The notes under the pieces: model-generated
The model's database searches: none
The model's input: only the letters and a program-made list of their open reading frames with translations
Told to the model about the DNA's origin: nothing
Assembly: GCF_004402045.1 (NCBI RefSeq)
Contig: NZ_SOMG01000014.1
Location: forward strand, 124,001 to 188,000
DNA from: Lelliottia nimipressuralis
GTDB lineage: Bacteria; Pseudomonadota; Gammaproteobacteria; Enterobacterales; Enterobacteriaceae
Direction: 5' to 3'
DNA: 64,000 bases
In this document: positions 16,484 to 23,385 of the stretch, piece after piece
Layout: each line of letters opens with the position of its first letter
Numbering within the stretch: the first letter of the stretch is position 1
Position numbers and translations under genes: made by a program

Positions 16484-17473
16484 ATGAAAACTCTCTTTGA
16501 CTCTTCCGGTGGAGGTATATCTGCGTCGGAAACGCAGTTGCATGTTGGGTTACTGCTGTGGCCACGATATTCACTCTTAGCCTTGTCCGGCTTGCTGGAA
16601 GCGTTGCGATATGCAACCAAAGCCCAGAAGAAAAAAACATTTAAAATCAGTTTACTCAGCGAGCAGCCTGATAACCCCATCACCAGCAGCTCCGGGGTGA
16701 GCATCAGGCCCGATGCCGCGTATGCGCCGCCGGAGACGTTTAACTACATTGCGACCATCGGCGGCGAGCTGGAGTACCTGTCGCAGGGTTATCCCGGGGA
16801 CAGAGAATACCTCGCCCATGCCCACCATATGAATATCCCGCTGATTGGGATCGGCACCGGCAGTTTTGTGCTGGCGCAGGAGGGATTTTTGAACGAGCGA
16901 CGCGCATCGATCCACCCTTTCCATCTTGAGCGATTCCGCCACGCCTTCCCGCAGGTATACGCCGAACAAGGCTATGATTTTATTGATGAGGGGGATGTCC
17001 TGACCTGCCCCGGCGGGATTTCAACCATCACCCTCGCGACAGAGCTTATCCGCGCCCACGCCGGCAATGAGATCGCCCATAGCGCCTGCCAGCGCCTGTC
17101 CCTGACGGCGCATGAGACGGCCACGCCCCGGCCTGCCAACATTGCCCTGATCCCGGACTCACGCCTGCGCCGTGCTGTCATGATGATCGAGCAGTATCTG
17201 ACACGCCCGCTCAGCACCGCCGGGCTGGCGAGTGAAGTGGCGCTCAGCGAGCGTCAGCTTAACCGCCTGTTTCACGCCGAGTTTGGCAAAACAGCGCGGG
17301 AATTCATCCGCAGCGCCAGGCTGCGCTACGCCTGCTGGCTGCTGAAGAACTCGCAGCAAAGCGTCACGGACATTGCGCGGCGGATGGGCTTTAGCGACTG
17401 CGCGCACTTTATCCGTCACTTCCAGACCGAATACGGCTGTACGCCTGGGGCATGGCGCACGTCTCAGAGCTAA
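16484..17473 (+). CDS. GlxA-family AraC-type transcriptional regulator
   Basis: This 329-residue protein has a DJ-1/PfpI-like domain (about residues 18-200) and a C-terminal AraC DNA-binding domain (about 225-325: LASEVALSERQLNRLFHAEFG and ARRMGFSDCAHFIRHF). At the nucleophile elbow the usual Cys is replaced (GIGTGSFVLAQ), so the domain is probably a ligand sensor rather than an enzyme. The FtrA-like paralogue at 3058 keeps its Cys. The methyltransferase gene starts about 85 bases later on the same strand and is a possible target. Confidence 0.85.
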   Translation: MKTLFDSSGGGISASETQLHVGLLLWPRYSLLALSGLLEALRYATKAQKKKTFKISLLSEQPDNPITSSSGVSIRPDAAYAPPETFNYIATIGGELEYLSQGYPGDREYLAHAHHMNIPLIGIGTGSFVLAQEGFLNERRASIHPFHLERFRHAFPQVYAEQGYDFIDEGDVLTCPGGISTITLATELIRAHAGNEIAHSACQRLSLTAHETATPRPANIALIPDSRLRRAVMMIEQYLTRPLSTAGLASEVALSERQLNRLFHAEFGKTAREFIRSARLRYACWLLKNSQQSVTDIARRMGFSDCAHFIRHFQTEYGCTPGAWRTSQS

Positions 17474-17558
17474 TGCCCCGATTTCGTGCTTTCTTCGTAG
17501 GGTATTACTGGCTCGCCTGGATAGACTTCCGTTAAAAGCCCAACGGAGGGAAGACGAC

Positions 17559-18557
17559 ATGAACTGGCAGCCTTTTCGCGGCGATGCACCGGAAAATATG
17601 ACGATTTTCAGCGCGTCATTTCCCGACATCAGCGACCAGTGGCCGATGAAAGACGATGCTGCCCGTGAGATCGCTACCCTTGACCGGGCGCTGAAAGCCG
17701 AGCCTGCGCTCCGGCCTCCGCTTGTTGAATACGAAGAGGGGGGACAGGCCGTGCTTGTCCCGCAGAACCGCTATTCCGAACAGGCCTTTCGCAACCGCCC
17801 GGCGCTTACCGCGTGGCGAACCCGGCTGGTGCCCTCCGCACTGGCGCTGTTTGTGGTGCAAAATCCGCTGGAAGAGCGTCTTCCCGACGGAACCAAAATG
17901 GACAGCGACAGCCGCCAGTGGTTTATCCACGCTAACGATGCGGTAGGCGTACGCTCCCGCGCCCGGGTGCTGGCCGCGCTGGTAGATAAGTACATTCATA
18001 ATGAAAGCGAGAACAACTGGGTCAGCCTGGCGAGCGGGGCCGCCATCCCGGTGCTGGAGGCGCTGCGCGAAGCAAAGCTCGACGGCCAGCAGGTATATCT
18101 TACGCTGGTGGACAAAGACCCCGTGGCGCTCAGCTGGGCCGAAACTATGGCGGCGCAGGAGGGCATTGTGGTGGGCGAACAGCTGACCCTGCTCCGGCGC
18201 AACCTGGTCCATACGCTGGTGCGTAACGAGGACTTACTGCTGGAGCTGGGCGAGCATCAGGCCGAACTGGTCGACGCGCTGGGGATTTTCGAATATTTCA
18301 ACGACACCGATGCGGTGATTTTCCTCCAGCGCGTGCTGCGGCTGGTAAAGCCCGGCGGGGCGGTGATTGTGTCGAACATGCTGACCAGCAGCCCGCAGAT
18401 TGACTTTGTGCTGCGCGGTATTGGCTGGGAGGATATTCACCCGCGGTCGTTACAGCAGCTGCAGGATATCCACATCGCGGCGGGCGTCCCGGTGGAAAAC
18501 GTCACCGTGGTGGTGCCGAAGGATGGGGTGTACGCGGTGATGGAGATTAAAGCGTAG
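17559..18557 (+). CDS. Class I SAM-dependent methyltransferase, substrate unknown
   Basis: This 332-residue protein has a Rossmann methyltransferase core in its C-terminal two thirds. Motif I-like VSLASGAAIPVLEAL is followed by an acidic strand end (LTLVDKDPVAL), then LVDALGIFEYF and a late LRLVKPGGAVIVSNM, typical of class I enzymes. The first 100 or so residues are family-specific and unrecognised. The ATG at 17559 has GGAGGG upstream. There is no signal peptide. The substrate is unknown. Confidence 0.8.
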   Translation: MNWQPFRGDAPENMTIFSASFPDISDQWPMKDDAAREIATLDRALKAEPALRPPLVEYEEGGQAVLVPQNRYSEQAFRNRPALTAWRTRLVPSALALFVVQNPLEERLPDGTKMDSDSRQWFIHANDAVGVRSRARVLAALVDKYIHNESENNWVSLASGAAIPVLEALREAKLDGQQVYLTLVDKDPVALSWAETMAAQEGIVVGEQLTLLRRNLVHTLVRNEDLLLELGEHQAELVDALGIFEYFNDTDAVIFLQRVLRLVKPGGAVIVSNMLTSSPQIDFVLRGIGWEDIHPRSLQQLQDIHIAAGVPVENVTVVVPKDGVYAVMEIKA

Positions 18558-18568
18558 CTCGGTCGGTT

Positions 18569-18612
18569 TCCTCTCCCTTGAGGGAAAGGATTAGAGTGAG
18601 TGGGAACAGGCC
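18569..18612. repeat. Degenerate intergenic repeat with small hairpin
   Basis: The segment CTCTCCCTTGAGGGAAAG followed by a GAGTGAGTGGG-like tail resembles a short intergenic repeat common in Enterobacter and Klebsiella genomes. It lies between the methyltransferase and acetyltransferase genes. The assignment is from memory of the repeat's appearance. Confidence 0.35.
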
Positions 18613-18659
18613 GCACAGAGTGACTTGAATTATTTTGGTTTTCCAAACATGATCCCCCC

Positions 18660-19097
18660 ATGAAAATAGAAACCGCACACCCCTCACATTTCGAGCGCCT
18701 GGTCGCCATCTGGGAATCTTCCGTTCGCGCCACCCATCACTTTTTACAGGAAAGCGATATTGCGGCGCTGCGCCCGCTATTGCTCAACGCGTATCTGCCA
18801 AACCTCACCGTCGTGATGGCCCGCGATGACGCAGGCGTTATTCACGGCTTTTTAGGCGTGGATGAAAACCGCATTGAAATGCTGTTTGTTGATGACGCGA
18901 GCCGGGGAAAGGGAATCGGGAAATTACTGCTGAAATATGCCATCTCAGAGTTTGGCGTAAACGAAGTGGATGTGAATGAGCAAAACCCGCAGGGCGTGGC
19001 ATTTTATCGCCATATGGGGTTTGAGCAGGTTGGGCGCTCGGAAGTGGACGGGCAGGGGAATCCGTTTCCGCTGTTGCATATGCGGTTAGTTGAATAG
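18660..19097 (+). CDS. GNAT-family N-acetyltransferase (YjaB-like)
   Basis: This 145-residue protein has the GNAT fold. The acetyl-CoA loop is DDASRGKGIGKLLL, and the C-terminal part reads VNEQNPQGVAFYRHMGFEQVGRSEVD, very like E. coli YjaB. It starts like YjaB-type proteins with an IWESSVRATHHFL block. It is cytoplasmic, and the acceptor substrate is unknown. It appears to be a single-gene unit that ends at a hairpin. Confidence 0.85.
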   Translation: MKIETAHPSHFERLVAIWESSVRATHHFLQESDIAALRPLLLNAYLPNLTVVMARDDAGVIHGFLGVDENRIEMLFVDDASRGKGIGKLLLKYAISEFGVNEVDVNEQNPQGVAFYRHMGFEQVGRSEVDGQGNPFPLLHMRLVE

Positions 19098-19103
19098 CCT
19101 TCA

Positions 19104-19127
19104 CTCCCTCTTCCTGCGAAGAGGGAG
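19104..19127. terminator. Hairpin between convergent genes
   Basis: Arms CTCCCTCTTC and GAAGAGGGAG form a perfect 10-base stem with loop CTGC between the GNAT gene (plus) and the signal-peptide protein gene (minus). No clear T run follows on either strand, so termination is probable but not certain. Confidence 0.5.
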
Positions 19128-19135
19128 CCTGCAAG

Positions 19136-19720
19136 CTAGTTACTGGTAATTTGCCCGATGATGACGCCACGCACTTTTTCGCCATCGAAGTAATAAGAGA
19201 CAGTATTACTCCGGGTGAATCCATTCTGTACTGGCGTCTCCTGATAAAAAAGCATCGCGTTGTTTTTGGCGCTCTCTTTCTTGCCGAACAATTCGACTAA
19301 ATCCCCATGCGTCGCATTTAACAATGGTAGATTAGCGACTGAGACTCTGACATGCTCCGTTGTTTTCGCACACTCGTTATTGATGCCATCCTGGGCTATA
19401 GCTAGCGCAGTTAGCAGTCCTGCACCCATTTCGTTATCAGAAATGAACCAGTAATTCGTTCCATCGTCGTCATGAAGGCAGACCCAGCGTGCGGAACTGT
19501 CTTTGTTAATTGGTGTGCTGGAGATGTCTGCCAGATGAGTAACCTCCATTTTCACGGTTTTCTTACCGATGGTAATAGTGGGATAGAGGGGCGCTTCTTT
19601 GGGTTCTTCCGGCGTTGTTCCATTATCCTGATAATACCTGGCTGCGAAGCCGGACATTTGGGCTGCTGATGTATTTTGAACCAGGAAAAGAAGTGCAGCC
19701 AAAATTAACATTACTTTCAT
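19136..19720 (-). CDS. Exported protein of unknown function after hcp
   Basis: This 194-residue protein has a signal peptide ending at NTSA (residue 19) and is predicted periplasmic. The mature part has two cysteines (RWVCLHDD and NNECAKTT) and no family I recognise. The ATG at 19720 has AGGG upstream; the reading frame could start earlier but would lose the signal peptide. It follows the Hcp gene by about 10 bases on the same strand. A periplasmic protein directly after an orphan hcp would suit an immunity protein to a periplasm-acting effector, or an exported accessory factor; this is inference from position. Confidence 0.7.
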   Translation of the reverse strand: MKVMLILAALLFLVQNTSAAQMSGFAARYYQDNGTTPEEPKEAPLYPTITIGKKTVKMEVTHLADISSTPINKDSSARWVCLHDDDGTNYWFISDNEMGAGLLTALAIAQDGINNECAKTTEHVRVSVANLPLLNATHGDLVELFGKKESAKNNAMLFYQETPVQNGFTRSNTVSYYFDGEKVRGVIIGQITSN

Positions 19721-19730
19721 TTTAGATACC

Positions 19731-20210
19731 CTAATACGTAGCACGGTTATTCCATTCGTCAGTATAGAGAATGTTCCCATCGCAATGCTTCCATGTAATC
19801 TTCTCGTAACGGAGTTGAATCTCTTCGAGATGCGTGCTCGTCAAGCCGGTGGGATGCAACAGGGGGGATATAGAGGTGATCTTCACGTTCTCCATTATCA
19901 TATTGAAATATTCACTCTCAACGCCCTGGTCAAGAATTCGATACATTTTCAATTCTGCTTTTTTTAATGTTCTTCCTTCACACATAGCACGATATAAAAC
20001 AGGCGTTGCAGCATCAAATTCCTTATGCAAATTTAAGGGGGAATGAACTCTCGTGCCTGTCAAACGACCAGTATGCGAGCTCTCAGGGATCCATACCTGA
20101 TGGATAACTGAACGGATTTCAAACGATCCTAATCTCGCTGGCAGTAAGGATGGACCAACGATGGGCGAACCATTTTCATCAAACAACCACAGATGAGCGG
20201 GAATTGACAT
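19731..20210 (-). CDS. hcp: Hcp-family type VI secretion protein (orphan)
   Basis: This 159-residue protein matches Hcp over its full length: IPAHLWLFDENG at the start, TGRLTGTRVHSPL near residue 50, then EYFNMIMENVKI and IQLRYEKITWKHCDGNI at the end. Hcp hexamers form the inner tube of the type VI apparatus and can carry small effectors. AGGAG precedes the ATG. No sheath, VgrG or baseplate gene is nearby, so this is an orphan copy that would need a main cluster elsewhere. It lies in a four-gene operon of otherwise unknown genes. Confidence 0.9.
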   Translation of the reverse strand: MSIPAHLWLFDENGSPIVGPSLLPARLGSFEIRSVIHQVWIPESSHTGRLTGTRVHSPLNLHKEFDAATPVLYRAMCEGRTLKKAELKMYRILDQGVESEYFNMIMENVKITSISPLLHPTGLTSTHLEEIQLRYEKITWKHCDGNILYTDEWNNRATY

Positions 20211-20233
20211 AATTTACTCCTGTTAAATAGTAA

Positions 20234-20425
20234 TTATCTTTTTTTACGTAAAAGGATATAGAGGCCTACAATAACTACAACTGACCATATTGCATTCATT
20301 GCGATTTTTTCGGGTAGCCAGGTTACGGCAAATAGTGCAAATATTATGACGAATAAAAGGGGAGTTGCGCCTCTCAGGAAAAATATGAGTTGGCCTTTTA
20401 GCCAGTCTTTAATAGCTTTAATCAT
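20234..20425 (-). CDS. Small two-helix membrane protein
   Basis: This 63-residue protein has two hydrophobic segments (about residues 20-37 and 44-58) and a basic tail ending RKKR. Its ATG overlaps the stop of the upstream gene by ATGA, so the pair is translationally coupled. It lies 23 bases before hcp. I recognise no family. Candidate roles are inner-membrane immunity protein or holin-like partner; neither is shown by sequence. Confidence 0.65.
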   Translation of the reverse strand: MIKAIKDWLKGQLIFFLRGATPLLFVIIFALFAVTWLPEKIAMNAIWSVVVIVGLYILLRKKR

Positions 20426-21117
20426 CCCTTTATCATCCTTGAAATCGCGTATGCAATGTCGCTGTCTGAAGCATAAGCTTGGTTAAGTATGGGGGACCTC
20501 ATTATTATGGGCTCAATCAAGAAAAACATCATTTCAAGCTCTTCCTGATAAAGGAGATTATAGTAATAAGCATTATAGTTTTTTAGATGGTTGGCGCTTC
20601 TGGATGCCTGCTCAACGATGCCATAAACTTTTAAACCAAGGACAGCATAAGTAGAAAACGATGTGATCTTTTCTTTCATCCAAATGTTGGTATGAACACT
20701 ACTACAAATTGCAATAGTTGCCGAATATATAAAAGCCTGGCTGGAGAGCATCGATGATGAAATTGATATGCCTAAATACATAAGATTTCGTTGTATGTTA
20801 TGTATTCTTTTTTCACTCTTGTTGCTTAATAGACTTTTAATATAAATATAGAGCATCTTAAAGATAACGTCTCTGTGTTTTATTAACTGGACAATACCTA
20901 TCAAAAATCTTGAGTCTTCTTTGCGTAATCGTAAACATACGTCCTGATAGTTTTCAGTAAAGCACGAAAGTTGATAGCTTAATCGTGTTGCCCCATCATC
21001 TAACAGTTGTGCTTGCTTTAATACTTCATCTTTTACGCCAGTTAAGGCATGTTCTAACTTTAAAGCCAATATTTTATGTGCATCTATTGATGTTATTAAT
21101 GAGTCGCTATAATACAT
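20422..21117 (-). CDS. Unrecognised 231-residue protein heading the hcp operon
   Basis: This AT-rich gene encodes a mostly helical protein with Leu/Ile-rich segments and a central hydrophobic stretch at about residues 110-145 (LMYLGISISSSML onwards) that could insert in a membrane. The ATG at 21117 has AAAGGG 7 bases upstream; an in-frame GTG 30 bases earlier is weaker. It is the first gene of the operon that includes hcp. I recognise no family. By position it could be a type VI effector carried by Hcp, with the coupled 63-residue membrane protein as immunity, but this is inference. Confidence 0.65.
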   Translation of the reverse strand: MYYSDSLITSIDAHKILALKLEHALTGVKDEVLKQAQLLDDGATRLSYQLSCFTENYQDVCLRLRKEDSRFLIGIVQLIKHRDVIFKMLYIYIKSLLSNKSEKRIHNIQRNLMYLGISISSSMLSSQAFIYSATIAICSSVHTNIWMKEKITSFSTYAVLGLKVYGIVEQASRSANHLKNYNAYYYNLLYQEELEMMFFLIEPIIMRSPILNQAYASDSDIAYAISRMIKG

Positions 21118-21615
21118 ATTGCACCCTTTAACAGTAAACATAGGCACAAGTTTCTATTAATATTGGCGTTCTGCTGTGATGCATATCGCAATAATTTATC
21201 TTTAATAAAAATAACAGGGATTTTAACCTTGTATTATATTTATCATGAATAATGATTGGCTATCAATTTAGATATTGTATGAGCGTGAGAATGAGGGCGT
21301 TAGATCCGTTGTGTATTAGTTTAATAGCCGTATGGCCGGTAAAGGCGAAACTGGGTGCCGCGAGCTGAGCGTAACTACGAGTGTTGCTTTGAGATTGTAG
21401 TGATCTCTCACTAGAAATCTGATGTCTCCTTTCCTGGCCAAGTATCCGGAATTTCCGGATACTTGGATGCTGATCAATTTCGCCATCAGAAATTCTATTT
21501 ACGAGATGCTAATTGATGGTTCGAACACGGCGATGGGGTTGCGTCTTTCTTTGCATGTCGTCTCCCCATCTACATCGTCTAACACGCATGGCTGGTTGTA
21601 TGCCAGAAACAGTCG
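21118..21615. other. Gene-poor AT-rich gap with a long palindrome
   Basis: No convincing gene lies between the hcp operon and symE. Short open frames here on both strands overlap a 29-base palindrome and have poor ribosome binding sites. The upstream part should hold the hcp-operon promoter. The rest may be debris of past insertions. Confidence 0.5.
21438..21466. repeat. Perfect 29-base palindrome
   Basis: Arm CCAAGTATCCGGAA (21438-21451) is exactly complementary to TTCCGGATACTTGG (21453-21466) around one central T. A weaker outer pairing flanks it (AAATCTGATG near 21415 against CATCAGAAATT near 21484). No T run follows. It could be a protein binding site, a replication or recombination end, or a relic. 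Confidence 0.7.
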
Positions 21616-21957
21616 TTAAGCCAGGTGGCTTGTATTTGATTTTGCGAGGCGCTTTCCAGGACGGGGAGCTTGGATCGCTGCAAGCGCGTCCTCTATCTCA
21701 ATGAGCTTTGCTTTCGCGCGTTTATAATCATCCTGCAACCTCTGCTCCTGCTCGTTATACGCCACCAGAACGATGCATCCTTTCATTACTTTTATCGTGA
21801 CCTGCTGTCCGGTATCAAAACCTGCTGCGCGTAGCCACTTGCCGGAAAGGATGATTTTCGGCGTGGATTTGTCGAAAACATTCGGGCGGTATCCCACAAT
21901 TAACGAACGCTCGGTTCCGGATTGGTCGGTGTCTGGGGTAGAATGCGAATCAGCCAT
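21616..21957 (-). CDS. symE: SymE-family toxin of a type I toxin-antitoxin system
   Basis: This 113-residue protein matches SymE in its core: LIVGYRPN, then PKIILSGKWLRAAGFDTGQQVTIKV as an AbrB-like barrel, then MKGCIVLVAYNEQEQ. The C-terminal tail is helical and basic. The ATG at 21957 has AAGGAG 6 bases upstream. SymE in E. coli is made under SOS, condenses nucleoids or affects RNA, and is held down by the antisense RNA SymR. A matching antisense RNA is plausible over its 5' end. I did not find a LexA box. Confidence 0.85.
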   Translation of the reverse strand: MADSHSTPDTDQSGTERSLIVGYRPNVFDKSTPKIILSGKWLRAAGFDTGQQVTIKVMKGCIVLVAYNEQEQRLQDDYKRAKAKLIEIEDALAAIQAPRPGKRLAKSNTSHLA

Positions 21958-22027
21958 AATCAACTCCTTGATAGTTGGTGAGGTTAGACGCCCATTAGTG
22001 CTCCAACACTGCTGGGCGTTGTAAGAA
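21951..22027 (+). ncRNA. symR: Putative SymR-like antisense RNA
   Basis: Opposite the symE start, a -10-like TAGAAT at 21939-21944 would start an RNA near 21951. The RNA would cover the symE ATG and Shine-Dalgarno. It would contain a small hairpin (CAACT and AGTTG, 21961-21977) and a larger one with arms ACGCCCA and TGGGCGT near 21988-22019. The layout and length fit E. coli SymR (77 nucleotides). The -35 region is weak and the 3' end is uncertain. Confidence 0.5.
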
Positions 22028-22036
22028 TTCTGAATC

Positions 22037-22056
22037 CATGTGGTAGGTACCACATG
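22037..22056. promoter_or_regulatory. Palindromic operator 1 of the RHH-DUF3800 operon
   Basis: CATGTGGTA and TACCACATG form a perfect 9-base palindrome with a GG centre, in the divergent space between symE and the ribbon-helix-helix gene. A related palindrome with the core GGTA-CC-TACC lies 34 bases on, centre to centre. Ribbon-helix-helix repressors usually bind such paired palindromes in their own promoters, so autoregulation is the natural reading. Confidence 0.6.
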
Positions 22057-22073
22057 CAGATAAATTAACCGAA

Positions 22074-22087
22074 ATGGTACCTACCAT
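22074..22087. promoter_or_regulatory. Palindromic operator 2 overlapping the start of the RHH gene
   Basis: ATGGTA-CC-TACCAT is a perfect palindrome, and its 12-base core is the exact reverse complement of the core of operator 1 (TGGTAGGTACCA at 22041-22052). It covers the first possible start codon of the ribbon-helix-helix gene and ends at the second. This suggests translation starts at 22086 and that 22074 is operator. Confidence 0.55.
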
Positions 22088-22256
22088 GCAAGCGAAAAAG
22101 AAACCTAATTTTGACCGTACTAAGAGCACGATGAAGAACATTCGGTTTGAGGATGAGCTTTTGGAGCAGATTGAGAAGGCAGCAGGGAAAGGGAATTTTA
22201 GTAAGTGGGTGAAGGAAGCTTGTAGGTTAAGATTATTATCTAGCCAAAGAGAGTAG
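22086..22256 (+). CDS. Small ribbon-helix-helix protein (YlcI/YnfO-like)
   Basis: This 56-residue basic protein fits a ribbon-helix-helix fold: a short strand (MKNIRFED, about residues 16-23) followed by two helices ending in FSKWVKEACRLRL. Small YlcI/YnfO-family proteins look like this. I prefer the ATG at 22086 because an upstream in-frame ATG at 22074 lies inside a palindromic operator; neither has a clear ribosome binding site. It is 5 bases before the DUF3800 gene, so the two form an operon. It probably binds the two upstream palindromes and may be an antitoxin-like repressor. Confidence 0.7.
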   Translation: MQAKKKPNFDRTKSTMKNIRFEDELLEQIEKAAGKGNFSKWVKEACRLRLLSSQRE

Positions 22257-22261
22257 TAAAT

Positions 22262-23275
22262 ATGGAAATATTAATTGATGAATCAGGTTCATTTACTCCT
22301 GAAAGTGAACTAGAAAATTCTTGGAGTGTAGTTGCTGCTTATATTTGTCCGGAAACTGAAAAAAGGAAATATAGGAATGCTCTCAATAATTTAAAAAAGA
22401 GGAATGGTTTAGGCAGACAAGAGATAAAATTAGTTAACATTAGTGAAAATAACTATATATTGTTTCTTAAAGAAATTTCGCAGCTGAACGGTAGTCTTTT
22501 TTGCGTTGTAACAGACTCATATTATAATAATAAAAGCTTTATCGAAAACCATAAAGATAAGCATGTGAAAACCATAATAAATAGTATTGAGCAGATGCGC
22601 TATCACGAGGGAAAACTTGCGCAACATTTGATGGCAAAAGAATTATTGTCTGTATCTCTCCCACTTTATATTCAGTTGATGTGCCAAATAAGATTAGTGC
22701 ATACAATAATAGCACAATCTGTAAATTACTATGCGCAACGGCAACCACAAACGTTAAAAAAATTCAAATGGCGTTTAGATCAAAAACAGCCGTCTCACAA
22801 GACTAAGTATGAGTTGATATTTGAAAAATTTTCACCAGCTTTATTGCAAATGTATACCCTTGAAAATCCTTTGGGTATAGTGGATGGTTTTAACTATAAA
22901 TATATGAGAGAGTTTATTTATAATGAAGGAGAGATACCTAACTATCTGATTGAGAAAAAACCATCCTTAGCTTATAGCCGCGCTTTTAACATCCAAAAAA
23001 TATTACGGGATGACATTAGTTATGAGGATTCAATGAAAAATGACGGTTTGCAAGTTATAGATCTTTTGGTTTCTGGTGTGCGTAAGCTTTTAAAAATGAG
23101 ATTTGCAGATAATATTTTAATAGCCAATCTACTCGGCAGTCTCATGATACAGCAGAAATATAACAATCCGCCCATAGACATAATTGTCTTCGATGAGAAA
23201 TCTGCTGCTTTAAAAACTGAATTAGACGAGCTTGTAAGAATATTAATTAAAAACTCAAAACGAATGATACGTTGA
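22262..23275 (+). CDS. DUF3800 family protein
   Basis: This 337-residue protein starts with the DUF3800 signature (EILIDESGSF, Asp6). Two later acidic segments fit an RNase H-like metal site: CVVTDSY near residue 81 and LQVIDLLVSG near 265. The protein is AT-rich and uses rare codons unlike the flanking core genes. It follows the ribbon-helix-helix gene by 5 bases and ends 15 bases before the 3' end of selC. DUF3800 proteins are common on mobile elements, and their role is not established. A nuclease or toxin activity controlled by the small partner is possible but inferred. Confidence 0.8.
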   Translation: MEILIDESGSFTPESELENSWSVVAAYICPETEKRKYRNALNNLKKRNGLGRQEIKLVNISENNYILFLKEISQLNGSLFCVVTDSYYNNKSFIENHKDKHVKTIINSIEQMRYHEGKLAQHLMAKELLSVSLPLYIQLMCQIRLVHTIIAQSVNYYAQRQPQTLKKFKWRLDQKQPSHKTKYELIFEKFSPALLQMYTLENPLGIVDGFNYKYMREFIYNEGEIPNYLIEKKPSLAYSRAFNIQKILRDDISYEDSMKNDGLQVIDLLVSGVRKLLKMRFADNILIANLLGSLMIQQKYNNPPIDIIVFDEKSAALKTELDELVRILIKNSKRMIR

Positions 23276-23290
23276 AGTAGCTAAAATTTT

Positions 23291-23385
23291 TGGCGGAAGA
23301 TCACAGGAGTCGAACCTGCCCGGGAACGCTGGCGTCCCCAACTGGATTTGAAGTCCAGCCACCTCACCGGAGATGACGATCTTCC
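23291..23385 (-). tRNA. selC: Selenocysteine tRNA (tRNA-Sec, anticodon UCA)
   Basis: Read on the minus strand, the 95-base gene starts GGAAGATC and ends GATCTTCC plus GCCA. It has the long acceptor stem and large variable arm of tRNA-Sec, with anticodon TCA at 23351-23349. It is close to E. coli selC along its length. It directs selenocysteine at UGA codons with SelA, SelB and SelD. Its 3' end faces the AT-rich accessory region; selC is a classic island attachment site (for example Salmonella SPI-3 and the E. coli LEE). Confidence 0.97.

Noticed and set aside
21422..21619. 65-codon frame on the plus strand, and a 56-codon one opposite it at 21316-21486
   Set aside because: Both run through the 29-base palindrome, lack good ribosome binding sites and match nothing, so I describe the palindrome instead.
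21957..22060. LexA box upstream of symE
   Set aside because: I looked for CTGT and ACAG at the right spacing and found none, so SOS control is not claimed.
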